Positions 35,122-46,257 of a stretch of DNA of 64,000 nt are shown piece after piece. The notes beneath the pieces are model-generated. The model had not been told where the DNA came from and ran no database searches. It was given only the letters and a program-made list of their open reading frames with translations. The first letter of the stretch is position 1; each line of letters opens with the position of its first letter. The stretch is taken from assembly GCA_029168955.1 (NCBI GenBank), contig JAPDOI010000700.1:242714-306713 (forward strand), written 5' to 3'. Position numbers and translations under genes: made by a program. The DNA is from Aplectana chamaeleonis (Eukaryota > Nematoda > Chromadorea > Rhabditida > Cosmocercidae).

Positions 35122-36285
35122 TGTCGCGATGTTTTTTGAGTCCAACAGCTGTATAAGGGTATTCCTATGGCAGTTTACCGACAACAACTGTCATAGGAAA
35201 GAAAAAAAAACATTCAGAAGAGCAAAACGCGGAAACAAAATTTCTGATGAAAATCACCTTTGCTGACGGATGAAACCATCGATCCTACACTCTTCAGATC
35301 TAAAAAATCAGGGCACAGTAGTTATGGCCAGTCGCAAATGTCAATGAAAATCAAGTTTCTCTACTCGACGTGAGTATCTACCTTGAAAGCAGTATTTGGG
35401 CCAAAGATCGGCGCACAAGTAAAAGTCACAAAATCTGTTAGCGACTGTTTATTGTTTCTTACTATGTACTTTCTAAGTTTTTGCTTTTTTTTCAATGACA
35501 GATTTTGTCGATAAACTTTTATATGATGACCGCTGACATTAATTCGTCTAAAAAAACATCATGGCAAATTTGAGTTTCGGTGATCAGCTAAGGCCACTAC
35601 GACTCCGGTCATTGGTGCTATCTGCATCTGTATGATCCCCCCGGGAGGCACCCCCACAAAACACCACCCCCGCCGATACGTATGTTTAAATGATGGAGGG
35701 AGGTTGAGAAAATTTCACCGATGATCCAACCAGATATGACGATGATTACGAAGGCCAAACAGGATTGCACCGCTGTTCAGAGTGAATAGTGAAGGCGAGT
35801 ATGGTGAAGTCACGGAGGTAGCAGTAAGGTGTAGCTTTCTAGCATACGCAATTACGACTTCGACCCGCCCACCTGGTGATTTTCTCATCCACGTATTGCA
35901 TGGATATCGACCGCGTCACGGATACATTGAAAGTGATTTTGCAACCTCACTCCATCATTTTAAAACATAACGTATCGACCGGAGGGGGTGCGGTGCGGGG
36001 CAGGAGCGGGGGATACACCGAGTGATTTTCAGCTTCACCTCACCATGTTGTTAATACGTATCGACCGGGTGTGCTGTTGGGGGTGCGGGGGATGACCGAG
36101 TGATTTTTGCATCCCATTTCCAATGCATCTCCTGTGTATCGATCGGGCTGGCGGCGTCGGCTCATCCAACTATGACCGTGGGCCTAACAAGAGGGACTGT
36201 ACCACAGGATTTTCTGGATGCGGGTTGCGATAGCATAATGACATTGTAACTTATCAACAATAATACAACAATCAATCATGATAAA
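35122..36285. other. no gene recognised; local inverted and GC-rich repeats
   Basis: Around 35630-36180 there are repeated words CGTATCGACCGG, GGGGGTGCGG and ACCGAGTGATTTT in both orientations, suggesting a degenerate element. No exon was found. Confidence 0.4.
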
Positions 36286-36305
36286 AGGATAATAATAATA
36301 AAAAG

Positions 36306-36370
<65 letters not shown>

Positions 36371-36434
36371 GAAGAAGAAGAAGAAGAAGAAGAAGCAGAA
36401 GAATGATAAAGAATAATAATAATAATATTACTAT

Positions 36435-36468
<34 letters not shown>

Positions 36469-36512
36469 AATAATGATAATAATATTAATAATTATGATAA
36501 TAATATTAATAA
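36286..36512. repeat. TAA and GAA trinucleotide microsatellite
   Basis: ATAATAATA runs, an AGAAGAAGA run (36369-36400) and an ATTATTATT run follow one another. Confidence 0.95.
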
Positions 36513-37559
36513 CCTGCCGTAATCGACCGAGAAAACTCTGAGCGAGCTTCATATTCGTGAGCAGCGCCCCAAGAAACTTCCCAGTCGAAGCTTGGACAAA
36601 AAATTGTTTGACCTCTGGAGCCCCTAACCCCATTTTTGGAGGTGCTGATTCCTCTAAAAAAGTTTTTAAGTCCGAACATTGTCTAGGGGGGGGGGTAGTT
36701 TAAGGCGAAAAACACTAATCTGAGGTCCGTTTGTAGTACTTCTGGAGATTATGACAGATTACAGAAGCTTAATGGCATCAATGCCTACATTGCTTTTCTT
36801 GTTCTTCGGTTCACTACTTTTTCTCCCACTACTACTTGGGAAGCTAGGATGGGAGTTTTATTACTACCCGGGAGGTACCTGATCACAGAAACATAGCTTT
36901 ATGGGTAGTTCTGGCAATTCTATCTGGTCGTTTTTTAGGTGCTGTAATTTTTCTGTGGTCGAAGGCTTGAAATGAAGTGCTGGTCAGGAATTCTGAGGAA
37001 TCCTTGCTGCGTCGTCAATATCCGCTGAAGTGAACAATCGTGTAATCCAGTAATGTGATTTGTGGCAGCCCGTGCTGTGTGGGCCGTAGGGATTTTTCGC
37101 CAGACTTTCTTACTTGTATACATATACTTACATATGCACATTTGTAGCCCAGAATCAGACTTCTCGTCACGGAAAAATCAAGTGAAAGTGCACGTTTGCA
37201 CCACGCGCAACAAATAGCGACATTGATTTGGGGCTTTATGTGAAAAAGCCGTACCGCAATCCAATTCTCAGGGTTACATTACTAAGAGTCCACTTCCATT
37301 ATTTGGATTGAAGTTAGTCATTTGTAGCCTCCGCCCTACCCGCCAGAAACTCTTTATTTCTCTCAATCCTTCAGCCAGACGTCTGCTGTACTTTCTGGGA
37401 ACACCTTATTTTTTCTTGGGAGGTACTTGTTACTTTGATTACTTTTGTATAGTACAGCTAACAAGCAACGAGAAACGTGGTTGACTTCTGTGTGAGGCTT
37501 TATTTTCACTGTCTACAAAGGTGTTCGTATGCGTTTACTCAGGCAATCGCCGCATTCAA

Positions 37560-38230
37560 TGCGTGTCGAATATGCATTCAACTCGAAGACAAGGTGGTTT
37601 CGAGCACAGTCAGGGAACGTGCTGCTATGGGAGCACGTGCTCCTATTGTGTTCCAAATTACAGCACATGCCTCAACAAATAAGCCGTGCAATGTGTGCAT
37701 GATACACATTCAATTCGATGACAAAACTATTATCCAAAAAAAGGAAAGTATACGATGCACTCCTGAAACGGAACTGAGAGATCGGCAGCTTCGCCGGTTC
37801 AATAACCCAAGTTTGCTGTACTTTACCCGCCCAGCGGCTGGAAGCCTCGTCCAATCGCTGACGGCCCCAGATGGTGCTCGGCGAGCTGGCAGCGTCGCAC
37901 GTCGGTGTGCCAGCCGCGTCGCGTCTGTGTGCTGCTACAATTACGCTGGACTACCTTGCAGCACGTATGTACTCCTGCGATTGAATTCTGCGGCACATGC
38001 TCCTGCCATAAAATTTTGCAGCACGTGCTGCTGTTTGGAGCACGTGCCCCTGTGATGAAGCCTTTTGATGGGTATGGTCACTCGAGTTGAATGCATACTC
38101 GACATGCATTGAATGCGGCGGTTTTCTGAGTAGCCGGAAGACCAGACGATTTTGAGCACTATGAGAGGACGTGCTGCAGCAGAAGCACGTCCTCCTGTTG
38201 TGCTCCACTTAAATTCACAAAGCAGCACCT
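37560..38230 (-). repeat. modular repeat copy 5: AGCACGTGCTCC arms plus core (inverted)
   Basis: The core lies on the minus strand at about 37755-37905. Its reverse complement contains GCTCGCCGAGCACCATCTGG, AAACTTGGGTTATTGAACC and GAGTGCATCGTATAC, aligning with the cores at 18585 and 28350. The flanks repeat the palindrome AGCACGTGCT with TCCTATTGT or TGCTGTTTGG (37615-37670, 38015-38045, 38160-38205). The first 125 bases of the window resemble 38017-38130. Confidence 0.65.
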
Positions 38231-39483
38231 TTTAAAGAAGGCTGAATCATTTCTTGCGTTCACCCCATCGTCGACCACTGGCGTTTGACGTGAGCCCGGA
38301 TTCCCTTCCCTGTTCCCCCAGATCCCTAATGGCTGAGGCGGATGAAGGAGTAGGACACATGCTTTTTACTCCAAGAGTGAAGTGATAATCATACCTGTTG
38401 AAGCGCGTAGGTCACACTCATGATCAAGAAGTGGAGCCCCGATCGATTGTCTGGTTCGGGGCGACGAGGGGGCGTCTTGTCCAATACGTCGCCCCGACAT
38501 TTACACTATGAGCTGTAGTTCTCGCCCCAATTTCGGCTAGTTGCCTAGTTGCTCCGGGACTGATTCGCTAGTCGTGCTCGTGATCTCTCTACCTTTCGAC
38601 TCTCTCAGGCAATCGCAGTTGTCTGGGCGATAGGATGTCAGGTCGTAAACCGCTTGCTGTTGACAACCAAAGCAAGTCATACCTGCCTGTTGTACCGAAA
38701 GCTGTACCTGTTATAAGCTTGTTAATGTCCTACTGCCTCGCGCACTGATGCTGTTGACCTTGACAACATATTGCCATCAACTCGAGTCATGGGCCGAGTT
38801 GAGGTCCTCTTTCGCAGGAGCACGTGCTGCAAATGCACAAAACTTTCTCCGAACCTTGATCATCATTGCAGCAGCACGCACCCCTGTTGTACAGATCGGA
38901 GAGAGTGACTGGACCCTTTCCCTTTCGTAGGGGCGGGGTCTCGCACCATGGGGATGCGGACGAAGGTACGGATCACGAGTATACTTTCTTCGCCACGATC
39001 CACAGGGGTGCTCCTCCCAAATGACTCTAGTTCACCTCCAGGAACCCACTCCCCTCCCTCCCCCCAAAGGGTCAGGCGCGCAACCTATACATACTGAGGC
39101 GCCTATATGTATATCTACTTGCTGTACACCTGGTTACCTGGAGAACAATGAAGTTACGTCTACTATTTGGAGCACGTGCTCCTATTGTCGCCCAGAACGT
39201 TATGTGATTGAAATGACGACGAGTTGTACTTGAGGTCAACACGCCGAAAGTTACAGCACGTGGTCCTCACTTGACGGGTTGTATGACGGAACAATGTACA
39301 TAGGGTGGGCACGTCGCCCTGGCGTAAACCGCTTTGTGCTTGAGTTGACCGCGAGTTGTGGCCGAAGTCGGCAGTGGCATTGCCTATTAGCGCCCTATTT
39401 GACAGCGGTTCACATCAGATGAGACTACATGCCCACTTTTTTCTGTATTCAAAACTTTTTCCAAGGAATGGGTTCGACTGAAC
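38231..39483. other. no gene recognised; scattered AGCACGTGCTCC words
   Basis: Words of the AGCACGTGCT type recur at 38815-38885 and 39165-39260, without the conserved core. No exon or RNA gene was found. Confidence 0.4.
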
Positions 39484-39494
39484 ACAAAGAAGTC

Positions 39495-39786
39495 TCACTA
39501 AGATAGATCTTTCTCTGAGCTTCATGATGCTTCGTTGATTTTTGGATTTGAATGAAAACTCGTAGGCGAAGTCCTTTTATTGGCAACGTTTCGAGGTTTA
39601 ACCTCGTCTTCAGGCCAAACTGTAATTATCACATAAACACACAGAATTGCAAACAATCTCTAGAGTCACCAACCTTAATCTATGAAGGTGCTACACCCCA
39701 GTCAGAGATTGGCAGCCTACGCGTTTAGTATCTACAAACAGATAGTGAACTAGGGCTCGAGTTAGAAGTGTGTGGTGCCCTACCTA
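39495..39786 (-). repeat. 3' long direct repeat (pLTR) of the Penelope-like element
   Basis: Direct-orientation copy of 42468-42759. It includes the same hammerhead-like motif. Confidence 0.92.
39580..39618 (-). ncRNA. hammerhead ribozyme-like motif in the 3' pLTR
   Basis: Identical 39-base motif to the one at 42553-42591: CTGAAGA core, five-pair stem II with TTAAA loop, GAAACGTT and stem I TTGGC with GCCAA. Two copies one element length apart would allow excision of unit-length RNA if active. Confidence 0.75.
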
Positions 39787-39891
39787 ACCGCAGGAATTGG
39801 CTGACCAGAAATGAAGGGCGAGGTTTGGGATGGGAAAGCATGACGATATAATCCTGGATATCACGCGATATTGAGTTGCATCCCAACATTG

Positions 39892-42498
39892 CTATAGAGT
39901 TATCAGTCTCATAGCGGCTTTCATTTCTTCCCTGATGTTGATGGGAGGCCTGCATCGTTTGATCTCAAGCGCTTCCTTAATCTTCCGCTCAACAGCATCA
40001 GTCAAATTCTTGTGCAGGATGGTCACATCGAGGCGAGGAGGAGAGGTCTCGTATGTATGCCGAAGCGTGCGATGGCGAGAGAATGGGTTGTCAGGATAGC
40101 TCTGAGGTCTTCGCAAAGCTCGAGAGTGCTCCTCCATTCTGCTCCGAAGTGCCCTACCGGTCTCTCCGATGTAAAATTCATTACAGGCAAGGCAGGTCAC
40201 TTTGTACACCACACATCTCAATTGACATAGTTGATTCCGTCCACGGCAGATCGTGCAAGCATCACTATCACAGAGACTCTCGTATGGACGTGAAGCAGTG
40301 AGAATGCGTCGTAAAGAAAGAGGTGGTTTAAACACAAGACTGATTGGAAGTCTCGATCGCTTCACGACACGATTGACATCCATTTCGAACGCGTCAGTAA
40401 TGAATGGTAAAATAAGCGCAGTACCACCTGGCAGACGTTGTGGCCTCCAGCAGCGAGTTTCCTGCTGTCCATATCCGTTTTGTCGCAGTATTTCACGAAC
40501 TTGTTCTTCAACCAGCTGAGGACTCACGGAAGTGAGTTGGGTAGCAGTGGAAACGGTGTGTCGTACAGAATTCTGTTTCATGTACTTGGGGTGGCAACTC
40601 CGTGCGTGTTCGAGGATGTTATGAGATGCCGGCTTCTCATACCACATACTACTCAACTGACCATCTGAGATCCTGATTTGCGTATTCAGGAAGGGCAGAA
40701 AATTGTTTTCCGCAGGATCCTTCGAAGTGAGGCTTATTGAAGGGCACACCGAGTTCAGTCTTGAAAACGTCTGACGCAGCGACAGTCGAGACTTTCCCAC
40801 AACGAGGATGTCGTCAATGTACCGCCCATAGAATAACAGCCCAGTCGACATTGCCGATCGCTCCAAATGGTTCATGATTATGATGGCGAGTAACGGAGCC
40901 AACCTACTGCCCATCGCGGGGCCTCGGACCTGTTTGTAAAATACGTTCCGGAAGCTGAATACGCTCATTTCAATAACATTCCGCATGAGCTCTTCAATTT
41001 CTTCTACCATTATGCCGAAAAGCTGCTAGTTTAGTGAGTGGAGACGCAGCAGCTGTATGCAAGCCTCGACAGCCGTCCTAGTATTCACATTCGTGTAGAG
41101 GGCAACAACATCGAAACTTTGATATTCAAGTCTCTCGTGTTGGTTGAAGTCACATTCTCCGATTCGTTGAAGAAACTCTTGTACGTTTCTGAGATGTGCT
41201 GGAACATACGACAGCAGTGGCGATAGAAGCTTTTGCAGCAGCCAACTGATTCTGTCCGAGGGCCCACCACAGGAGGAAACGATGGGCCTCGTTTTGATTG
41301 TGTTAGTGTCCCAGGAGTTGTCCATTGTACTTCTCATTAGCTTGTGAGTTTTGACAAGTTGGTAATACGTTGGTGAGCTTGCGTGCTTTGGCAAAAGTCG
41401 AGTCAGAATGTCTTTCTCTAGCTTTGAGCCCAGTATCCTTTTTATCGCGCTCTCCAGATTTCTGCAGTCACGTTTGAATTGATCCTGAGATGCTGCGACG
41501 TAGATAGATGTATCTGACAGAGCTGATTCACTCAACACGATGTCTCTTTCCTTTGACATTACGACAAATCCACCGCACTTGTCGCCGACTGAGAAACGAA
41601 GATAGTTTTTTAGACCAATGGCTTCCTCCAGACCAGCTCTCTCCATGTTTGTCATGTTATCTGGAACCTCTCTATTTCTGTGGACTTAGAGCACTTGCAG
41701 TATTTCCAGCTTCAACGCAGCTACTCTCGAAGATAGTTCCGGTGTGTGTGGTGGTATACAAACACGTTGTCGAGGAAACGGCATATCTTTCTGGAGTGAT
41801 TCCTGCAGAGTCGGAACAGTCGGTCCTATTTGGTCCTTCCAGCTTTGCGTGTACCAGAACCTATGAAGTGCGCTCACAATATTCATCCTGATATGATCTG
41901 AGAACTTGGGCGTGGGACAGAAATTCGGTCCTAAATTTAACACAGCACGAACATCGCTGTCCACGAGATCTTCGTCGATTACAGTACATCGAGGTGGTGG
42001 CACCGAATTGGATATGACGAAAGGTGGAGATGTACGAGAACGTAGAGCGGAAAGCTTGAGCTCCAACCTTTGACGCGTTTCCTGTCTTAATAACCCACAT
42101 GAGACTTCGTGATAGCCAATCAGTCTCTGCCAACATTCCGCACTCAATCTTTGTCTTAATATCGACTTCAGACGTACGATATTGGTGATAAAGTAGCTTC
42201 GCTCTCGTTTCTTATCAGCTATAGCGCCATCTAGAAGGCAGTGCTGGAGACGTTGAATAGCAAGATATACTGAGTCCTGGCGATGAACACGGAAACGCAT
42301 GAGGTTTTGACTGATGAGTTTCGTGACTAGGTTGTTAGACTTGCATCTGTTCAAAAATTCGAGATTATGGTGAGTTGTAAGGGCATTCTGGTGTGATGCG
42401 ATATAATTCAGCATTGTGTGGAAGGTGGTCCTACATAGGTGGTAATGGCTCTGCAGGAACTTAAGATTCACTAAGATAGATCTTTCTCTGAGTTTCAT
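39892..42498 (-). pseudogene. Penelope-like reverse transcriptase with GIY-YIG endonuclease, two in-frame stops
   Basis: The enzyme of these elements copies RNA into DNA and cuts the target with a GIY-YIG nuclease. One frame of 868 codons runs from 42498 to 39892. It is interrupted only by TAA at 41686-41688 and TAG at 41026-41028, with no frameshift. Motifs in order are KTHKLM and TRPIVSSCGGPSD (fingers), FDVVALYTNV (motif A, codon about 465), RGPAMGSRLAPLLA (motif B) and FYGRYIDDILVVG (motif C, about codon 560). A Cys-rich segment CDSDACTIC is followed by VVYKVTCLACNEFYIGETGR (GIY-YIG, about codons 763-785). The catalytic aspartates are kept. The start codon lies inside the 5' pLTR. Both stops would truncate the protein before the active site, so this copy looks recently inactivated. 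Confidence 0.93.
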
Positions 42499-42759
42499 GA
42501 TGCTTCGTTGATTTTTGGATTTGAATGAAAACTCGTAGGCGAAGTCCTTTTATTGGCAACGTTTCGAGGTTTAACCTCGTCTTCAGGCCAAACTGTAATT
42601 ATCACATAAACACACAGAATTGCAAACAATCTCTAGAGTCACCAACCTTAATCTATGAAGGTGCTACACCCCAGTCAGAGATTGGCAGCCTACGCGTTTA
42701 GTATCTACAAACAGATAGTGAACTAGGGCTCGAGTTAGAAGTGAGTGGTGCCCTACCTA
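42468..42759 (-). repeat. 5' long direct repeat (pLTR) of the Penelope-like element
   Basis: 292 bases, almost identical to 39495-39786 (for example GAGTTTC here against GAGCTTC there). It carries a hammerhead-like motif and, at its inner end, the first codons of the reading frame. Confidence 0.92.
42553..42591 (-). ncRNA. hammerhead ribozyme-like motif in the 5' pLTR
   Basis: Read on the minus strand: stem I strand TTGGC, catalytic core CTGAAGA, stem II CGAGG and CCTCG around a TTAAA loop, core GAAAC, then ACGTT as a minimal palindromic stem III ending at the cleavage position, and GCCAA closing stem I. This is the minimal type I layout known from Penelope-like elements. Cleavage has not been shown here. 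One register question is whether the C after CTGAAGA joins stem II or bulges. Confidence 0.75.
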
Positions 42760-42809
42760 GTCTGAAACAAAGACAAAGAAGTCTGAAACAGTTTTTGTAT
42801 GATGTCTTC

Positions 42810-42940
42810 GTAGAATTTAGTCTAGTGAATGGACGGAGCAGCGGCGGTAGATCGTCCGCCGCGATCGAAACCCGCTGAACGGCGGTGTCGCGAACGCCGC
42901 ATGTCTCGCCGCATCGATGGCGTCTCGTCAATTAACCGCC
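42810..42940. mobile_element. short MITE (AATTTAGTC family), copy 1
   Basis: Shares AATTTAGTCTAGTGAATGGAC, GCGGCGGTAGATCGTC and GCGATCGAAAC with elements at 51186-51356 and 51768-51940. The right end is less clear here. Confidence 0.55.
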
Positions 42941-43026
42941 TGATTCCGCCGGAAGGCCTCTATGTGGTCTTATTAAGATGGACGAGGACTTGGTCCTAAT
43001 CGAGCAAAGTATGTCCTAATGAAAAT

Positions 43027-43242
43027 GTCCGCCCACGCGGTCGGCGTGCGTGTCGAACGGCCGTGGCGGAGAAATTTTTTCTGAAAGAGCAGTTCCACGA
43101 CTGCGGGGAGCTAACTGGGATATTAATTGGTACGCGTCTTCTATATATTATAATCGATTCACTTGTCTGAAAAGTGCCTTCGCGACAACCGCTCTACACG
43201 CTCGCCGACCGCATGGGCGGAGCGGACTGTCTCGTTCGGACA
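43027..43242. mobile_element. palindromic MITE (GTCCGCCCACGCGGTC family), copy 3
   Basis: Begins GTCCGCCCACGCGGTCGGCG and ends with the inverse, followed by a short repeated CGGACAG at the right end. Uninterrupted copy of the element that hosts Tc1 at 3797-5022. Confidence 0.78.
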
Positions 43243-43491
43243 GACTTTACAAGGAGTGCGATATCTTCGGCGACTGTAGACGGCTTATTCGTGGATCGCG
43301 AGACAGAAAACCTTCTACTGCTTATGTACTCTGGAGCCGATTGTCTCTAGCCCTACGGATGATCTGTGTTTTGTGGACACCTCCAATCGCATTAGCGTAA
43401 TCCTGAATTCATACTTCTTTGCTTGATGGATTCCCGGCGCTTGCCTAGATTAAACTAGATGATTTGCTCACAAGGAAAGAGGTGCCTAGAG

Positions 43492-44804
43492 CGTTAGAGG
43501 CAGTGTTCACGATAAATATCACATCCAAGTTCGACTCAAAAATGGTTTTTTTTTTGTCTTGACCTAATGAATAGTGAATAAACAGCAGAGAAAAAGGCTC
43601 AGATCAAGCTAAAATAGCGGTTGCTTACGTACGTACAGGTTCAGAGCGCAAACGAGCTTGCGGGCCCTTCTAGTTTCCGCGAGCACGCGCTAACGGCGAA
43701 ATGTGCGCGAATCGATCAGGCTGGACGTGGCGGAGTTTCTTGGCAATTTGTCAATGAAAACGTTCGCGCCTCCACAAGCTCGTCAGAACGGGTCGGGGCG
43801 GACTAAGCAGGCGTACTGGGCTAACGAATTCTTCACTTCATCGTCGTTTTTATCGATAATCTGACCCGTTTTCGCTGCTTCTTTTCCGTCCATATACTAT
43901 ACTTGTTATCCGAAGATAATTTTTCGGATAATGGTTCGATTCGGATAATGCGCTTTCTGAAATTTTCTGATAATGGATCGTTTCAGATGCCATTTTTCCA
44001 ATGATTCGGATACAGATATCCGGTCGGATAGTTTAGGATATTTTTGGAAGAAAGTGTCGGCAAAACGGTGAAAACTAAACCAGGCACTCAGGGAAAGCCT
44101 TTGAAAACATCCATAATTGAGCAAACAGTAGTTCTTCATGGCATTTGCAGCATGTTCACAGACAAACTTCAACTTCATGTATTCATAATAATAAAAATAT
44201 GAAAACAAATCTTCAATTACTCTGCCGTCGTTGGGAGGCACAGTATTGTCCATGCACACGCTTTTCAGGACAACTAGCTAGTAAAAAATATGCAAAGCAA
44301 TTATACAAAAAAAAATTCTACCCTGAATAACTAGCCACTTGGTCACCTCACTTGACCACGCCCATTTTTCCGCGCCGCAACGACTCTTGCGATTTCGGAA
44401 GAAAGAGAAAGATCCTGGGTTGATGTACGAAATAGAAGGCGGTACGGAAAATGGGTGTGGCTTAGTGCAATTTTATCCGAAAATTATAGAATTTTGTGGA
44501 AAAATTATCCGATTTTATCCGCAATTTTACCCGAATCTTTATCCGATTTTATCCGAATTTTAGACTCTTTGGATAACGGTTCGATTCAGATAATGCCGAT
44601 TTTAAATTTCCCGGTTTTTGGTTCGATTCAGATAAGGAGTTTTTTCGAATTTCTGGATATCGGATTATCCGAACCTCGGATATCCGGTCGGATACCCGGA
44701 AAGGATCGATTCGGATACTAAGTATACCATATACCCATCTGCTAGCATAGTGTTTCACACCGGGAACTCAAAAACCAGATTTATCGTGAACACTGCTTTT
44801 AAAG
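43492..44804. mobile_element. 1.3-kb composite between AGGCAGTGTTCACGAT termini
   Basis: The termini AGAGGCAGTGTTCACGAT and TTATCGTGAACACTGCTTTTAA face each other. The inside contains a second element at about 43890-44735 with TATACTTGTTATCCG and CGGATACTAAGTATA ends and GGATAATGGTTCGATTCGGAT-type subterminal repeats, plus a CACGCCCATTTT hairpin. It is best read as nested insertions. No coding evidence. Confidence 0.6.
44350..44467. repeat. short palindromic repeat (CACGCCCATTTT family), copy 2
   Basis: Ends CTTGACCACGCCCATTTTT and GGAAAATGGGTGTGGCTTAG, more diverged than the copies at 2303 and 45913. Confidence 0.6.
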
Positions 44805-45536
44805 GCAGTGTTCACGATAATCTTCAATTTTTAGATTAATAGCTATATCGATTGTTTGGCTCCCATGTAGAACTCAAATGATGAAGAAATCGAGAGAAAC
44901 GCACCAGAAGAACACGAAATCCTTTATTCTCACCCAGCCTCTTCACTCTTACAGGAACTGTTCGTTGTGACAATAAAATTATTTATGGAACCGCCCCTTG
45001 AAATTCTCTAGTCTCTATTGCTCCGTTCTTTCCTTAGGGCCCTAACCAATCCTGTTTTGCATGAAATATTCTTTTATTTCCGACCGAATCAATTTCCCAC
45101 TGGTGACAACCACCATGAACATGTTCATCCAACCGGACAACTAGTCCATGTTAGAGAATAATTTATCTGAATTACGACGTTTTATTGCGTTTCTTGCCGT
45201 TTCTTCGTAATTGCTCAGGCGATTATCGGCCCCGAGCCGGCTGACAGTTCGGCTCGTTTTTCCAATCTGCGGGTCGGCTCCTGTTGCTGTCCGAGCCACT
45301 GCTGTTGCTTTCCGGGCCACTGATGTTGCTCTCCGGGCTATTCCGGTTGGCCCGAACAGCAACAGCAGTAGCCCGGAGATTGGGAGAACGAGCCGAACTG
45401 TCAGGCGGCTCCGATTCCCATTCGGTGCGGCTCGGGGCCGAGAATCGCCTGAGTGTGGTAACACTTGGCGCACAACGCACTGTTTTGAGTAGAAATCTCG
45501 GAAACAGGATTCATCGTGAACACTGCCTTTAAGGGC
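44800..45536 (+). mobile_element. AGGCAGTGTTCACGAT element, copy 2, with a nested MITE
   Basis: Termini AAAGGCAGTGTTCACGATAA and TTCATCGTGAACACTGCC, with TTAA at the right flank. The outer parts match 47668-48168 and the reverse of 15640-16132. Relative to those copies it carries an extra 240 bases (45213-45453). Confidence 0.78.
45213..45453. mobile_element. palindromic MITE (CAGGCGATTCTCGGCCCCGAGCC family), copy 2
   Basis: Starts GCTCAGGCGATTATCGGCC and ends GGCCGAGAATCGCCTGAG, and is the inverse of 22211-22447. Its host has uninterrupted relatives at this position (GTAAGCTGAGTAACAC at 48087), which confirms it as an insertion. Confidence 0.8.
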
Positions 45537-45912
45537 AACTTGGATTGGAGCCAGCCTTAAAACGAGGTTTCCGGCGCGTACACTGTAGAGTATGTCAACG
45601 AATATTCGGAAAACGAATATTCGGTCGAATAGACGAATAATCAAATATTCGAATAATTCGATTATTCGGAAAAGTCAATTTTTCGAATAATTCGTTTATT
45701 CGAATATTCGGAAAAGTCAATTTTTTCGAATAATTCGTATATTCGAATATTCGAACGGCCCAATATTCGCAAATTCGGCCGAATAAACGAATAATTCCAG
45801 AAAAATAGGGAGCAGAGTCTCCAGTACATGTCCATTTTTGCGGTGCAGAGGTGAAATGTCTTCAACCAAACTGGGTGCTATCTTAGCGGTGAGGGTCCAC
45901 TACTGCTGGATG

Positions 45913-46024
45913 CACTTGGCCCCGCCCATTTTACCGTACCGCACTAAATTTGAGCATCTCCCGGGGTTTCCCTCCCCTGCCAAAATCAGGATTGCAGCAC
46001 GGAAAAATGGGCGTGGCCAGGTGC
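45913..46024. repeat. short palindromic repeat (CACGCCCATTTT family), copy 3
   Basis: Ends CACTTGGCCCCGCCCATTTT and AAAATGGGCGTGGCCAGGTG. The centre shares CCCCTGCCAAAATCAGGA with copy 1. Confidence 0.7.
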
Positions 46025-46257
46025 GATACAACAGTGCCCCCCCCCCCGCTTAGGTTCCGCAGACGACATAGCGCCGAGTGATGCTGGGTTTGGCGCCCTG
46101 ACGCTGACGGTGGAGGCATAGCCGTAGTAGCGGCTGTCACTAATGCTATCGATATCATCGTTAACCACGTGCCGTCATCGCACACGTTGATTGCGCCAGC
46201 CGTGGAGCGTCATGCGCCAGCGTTTCAGCGCTGGCCCATGATGTCTGGGACGCCTCT

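Larger units (their letters stand above)
39495..42772 (-). mobile_element. Penelope-like retroelement, near full length
   Basis: On the minus strand it consists of a 5' direct repeat, one long reading frame for reverse transcriptase plus GIY-YIG endonuclease, a short 3' untranslated part and a second direct repeat. The direct repeats (42468-42759 and 39495-39786) differ at about two positions, so the insertion is recent. ACAAAGAAGTC occurs just outside both ends (39484-39494 and 42773-42783) and is a candidate target-site duplication. Confidence 0.93.

Noticed and set aside
40012..41891. Plus-strand frames of 60-127 codons
   Set aside because: Antisense shadows of the Penelope-like reading frame.
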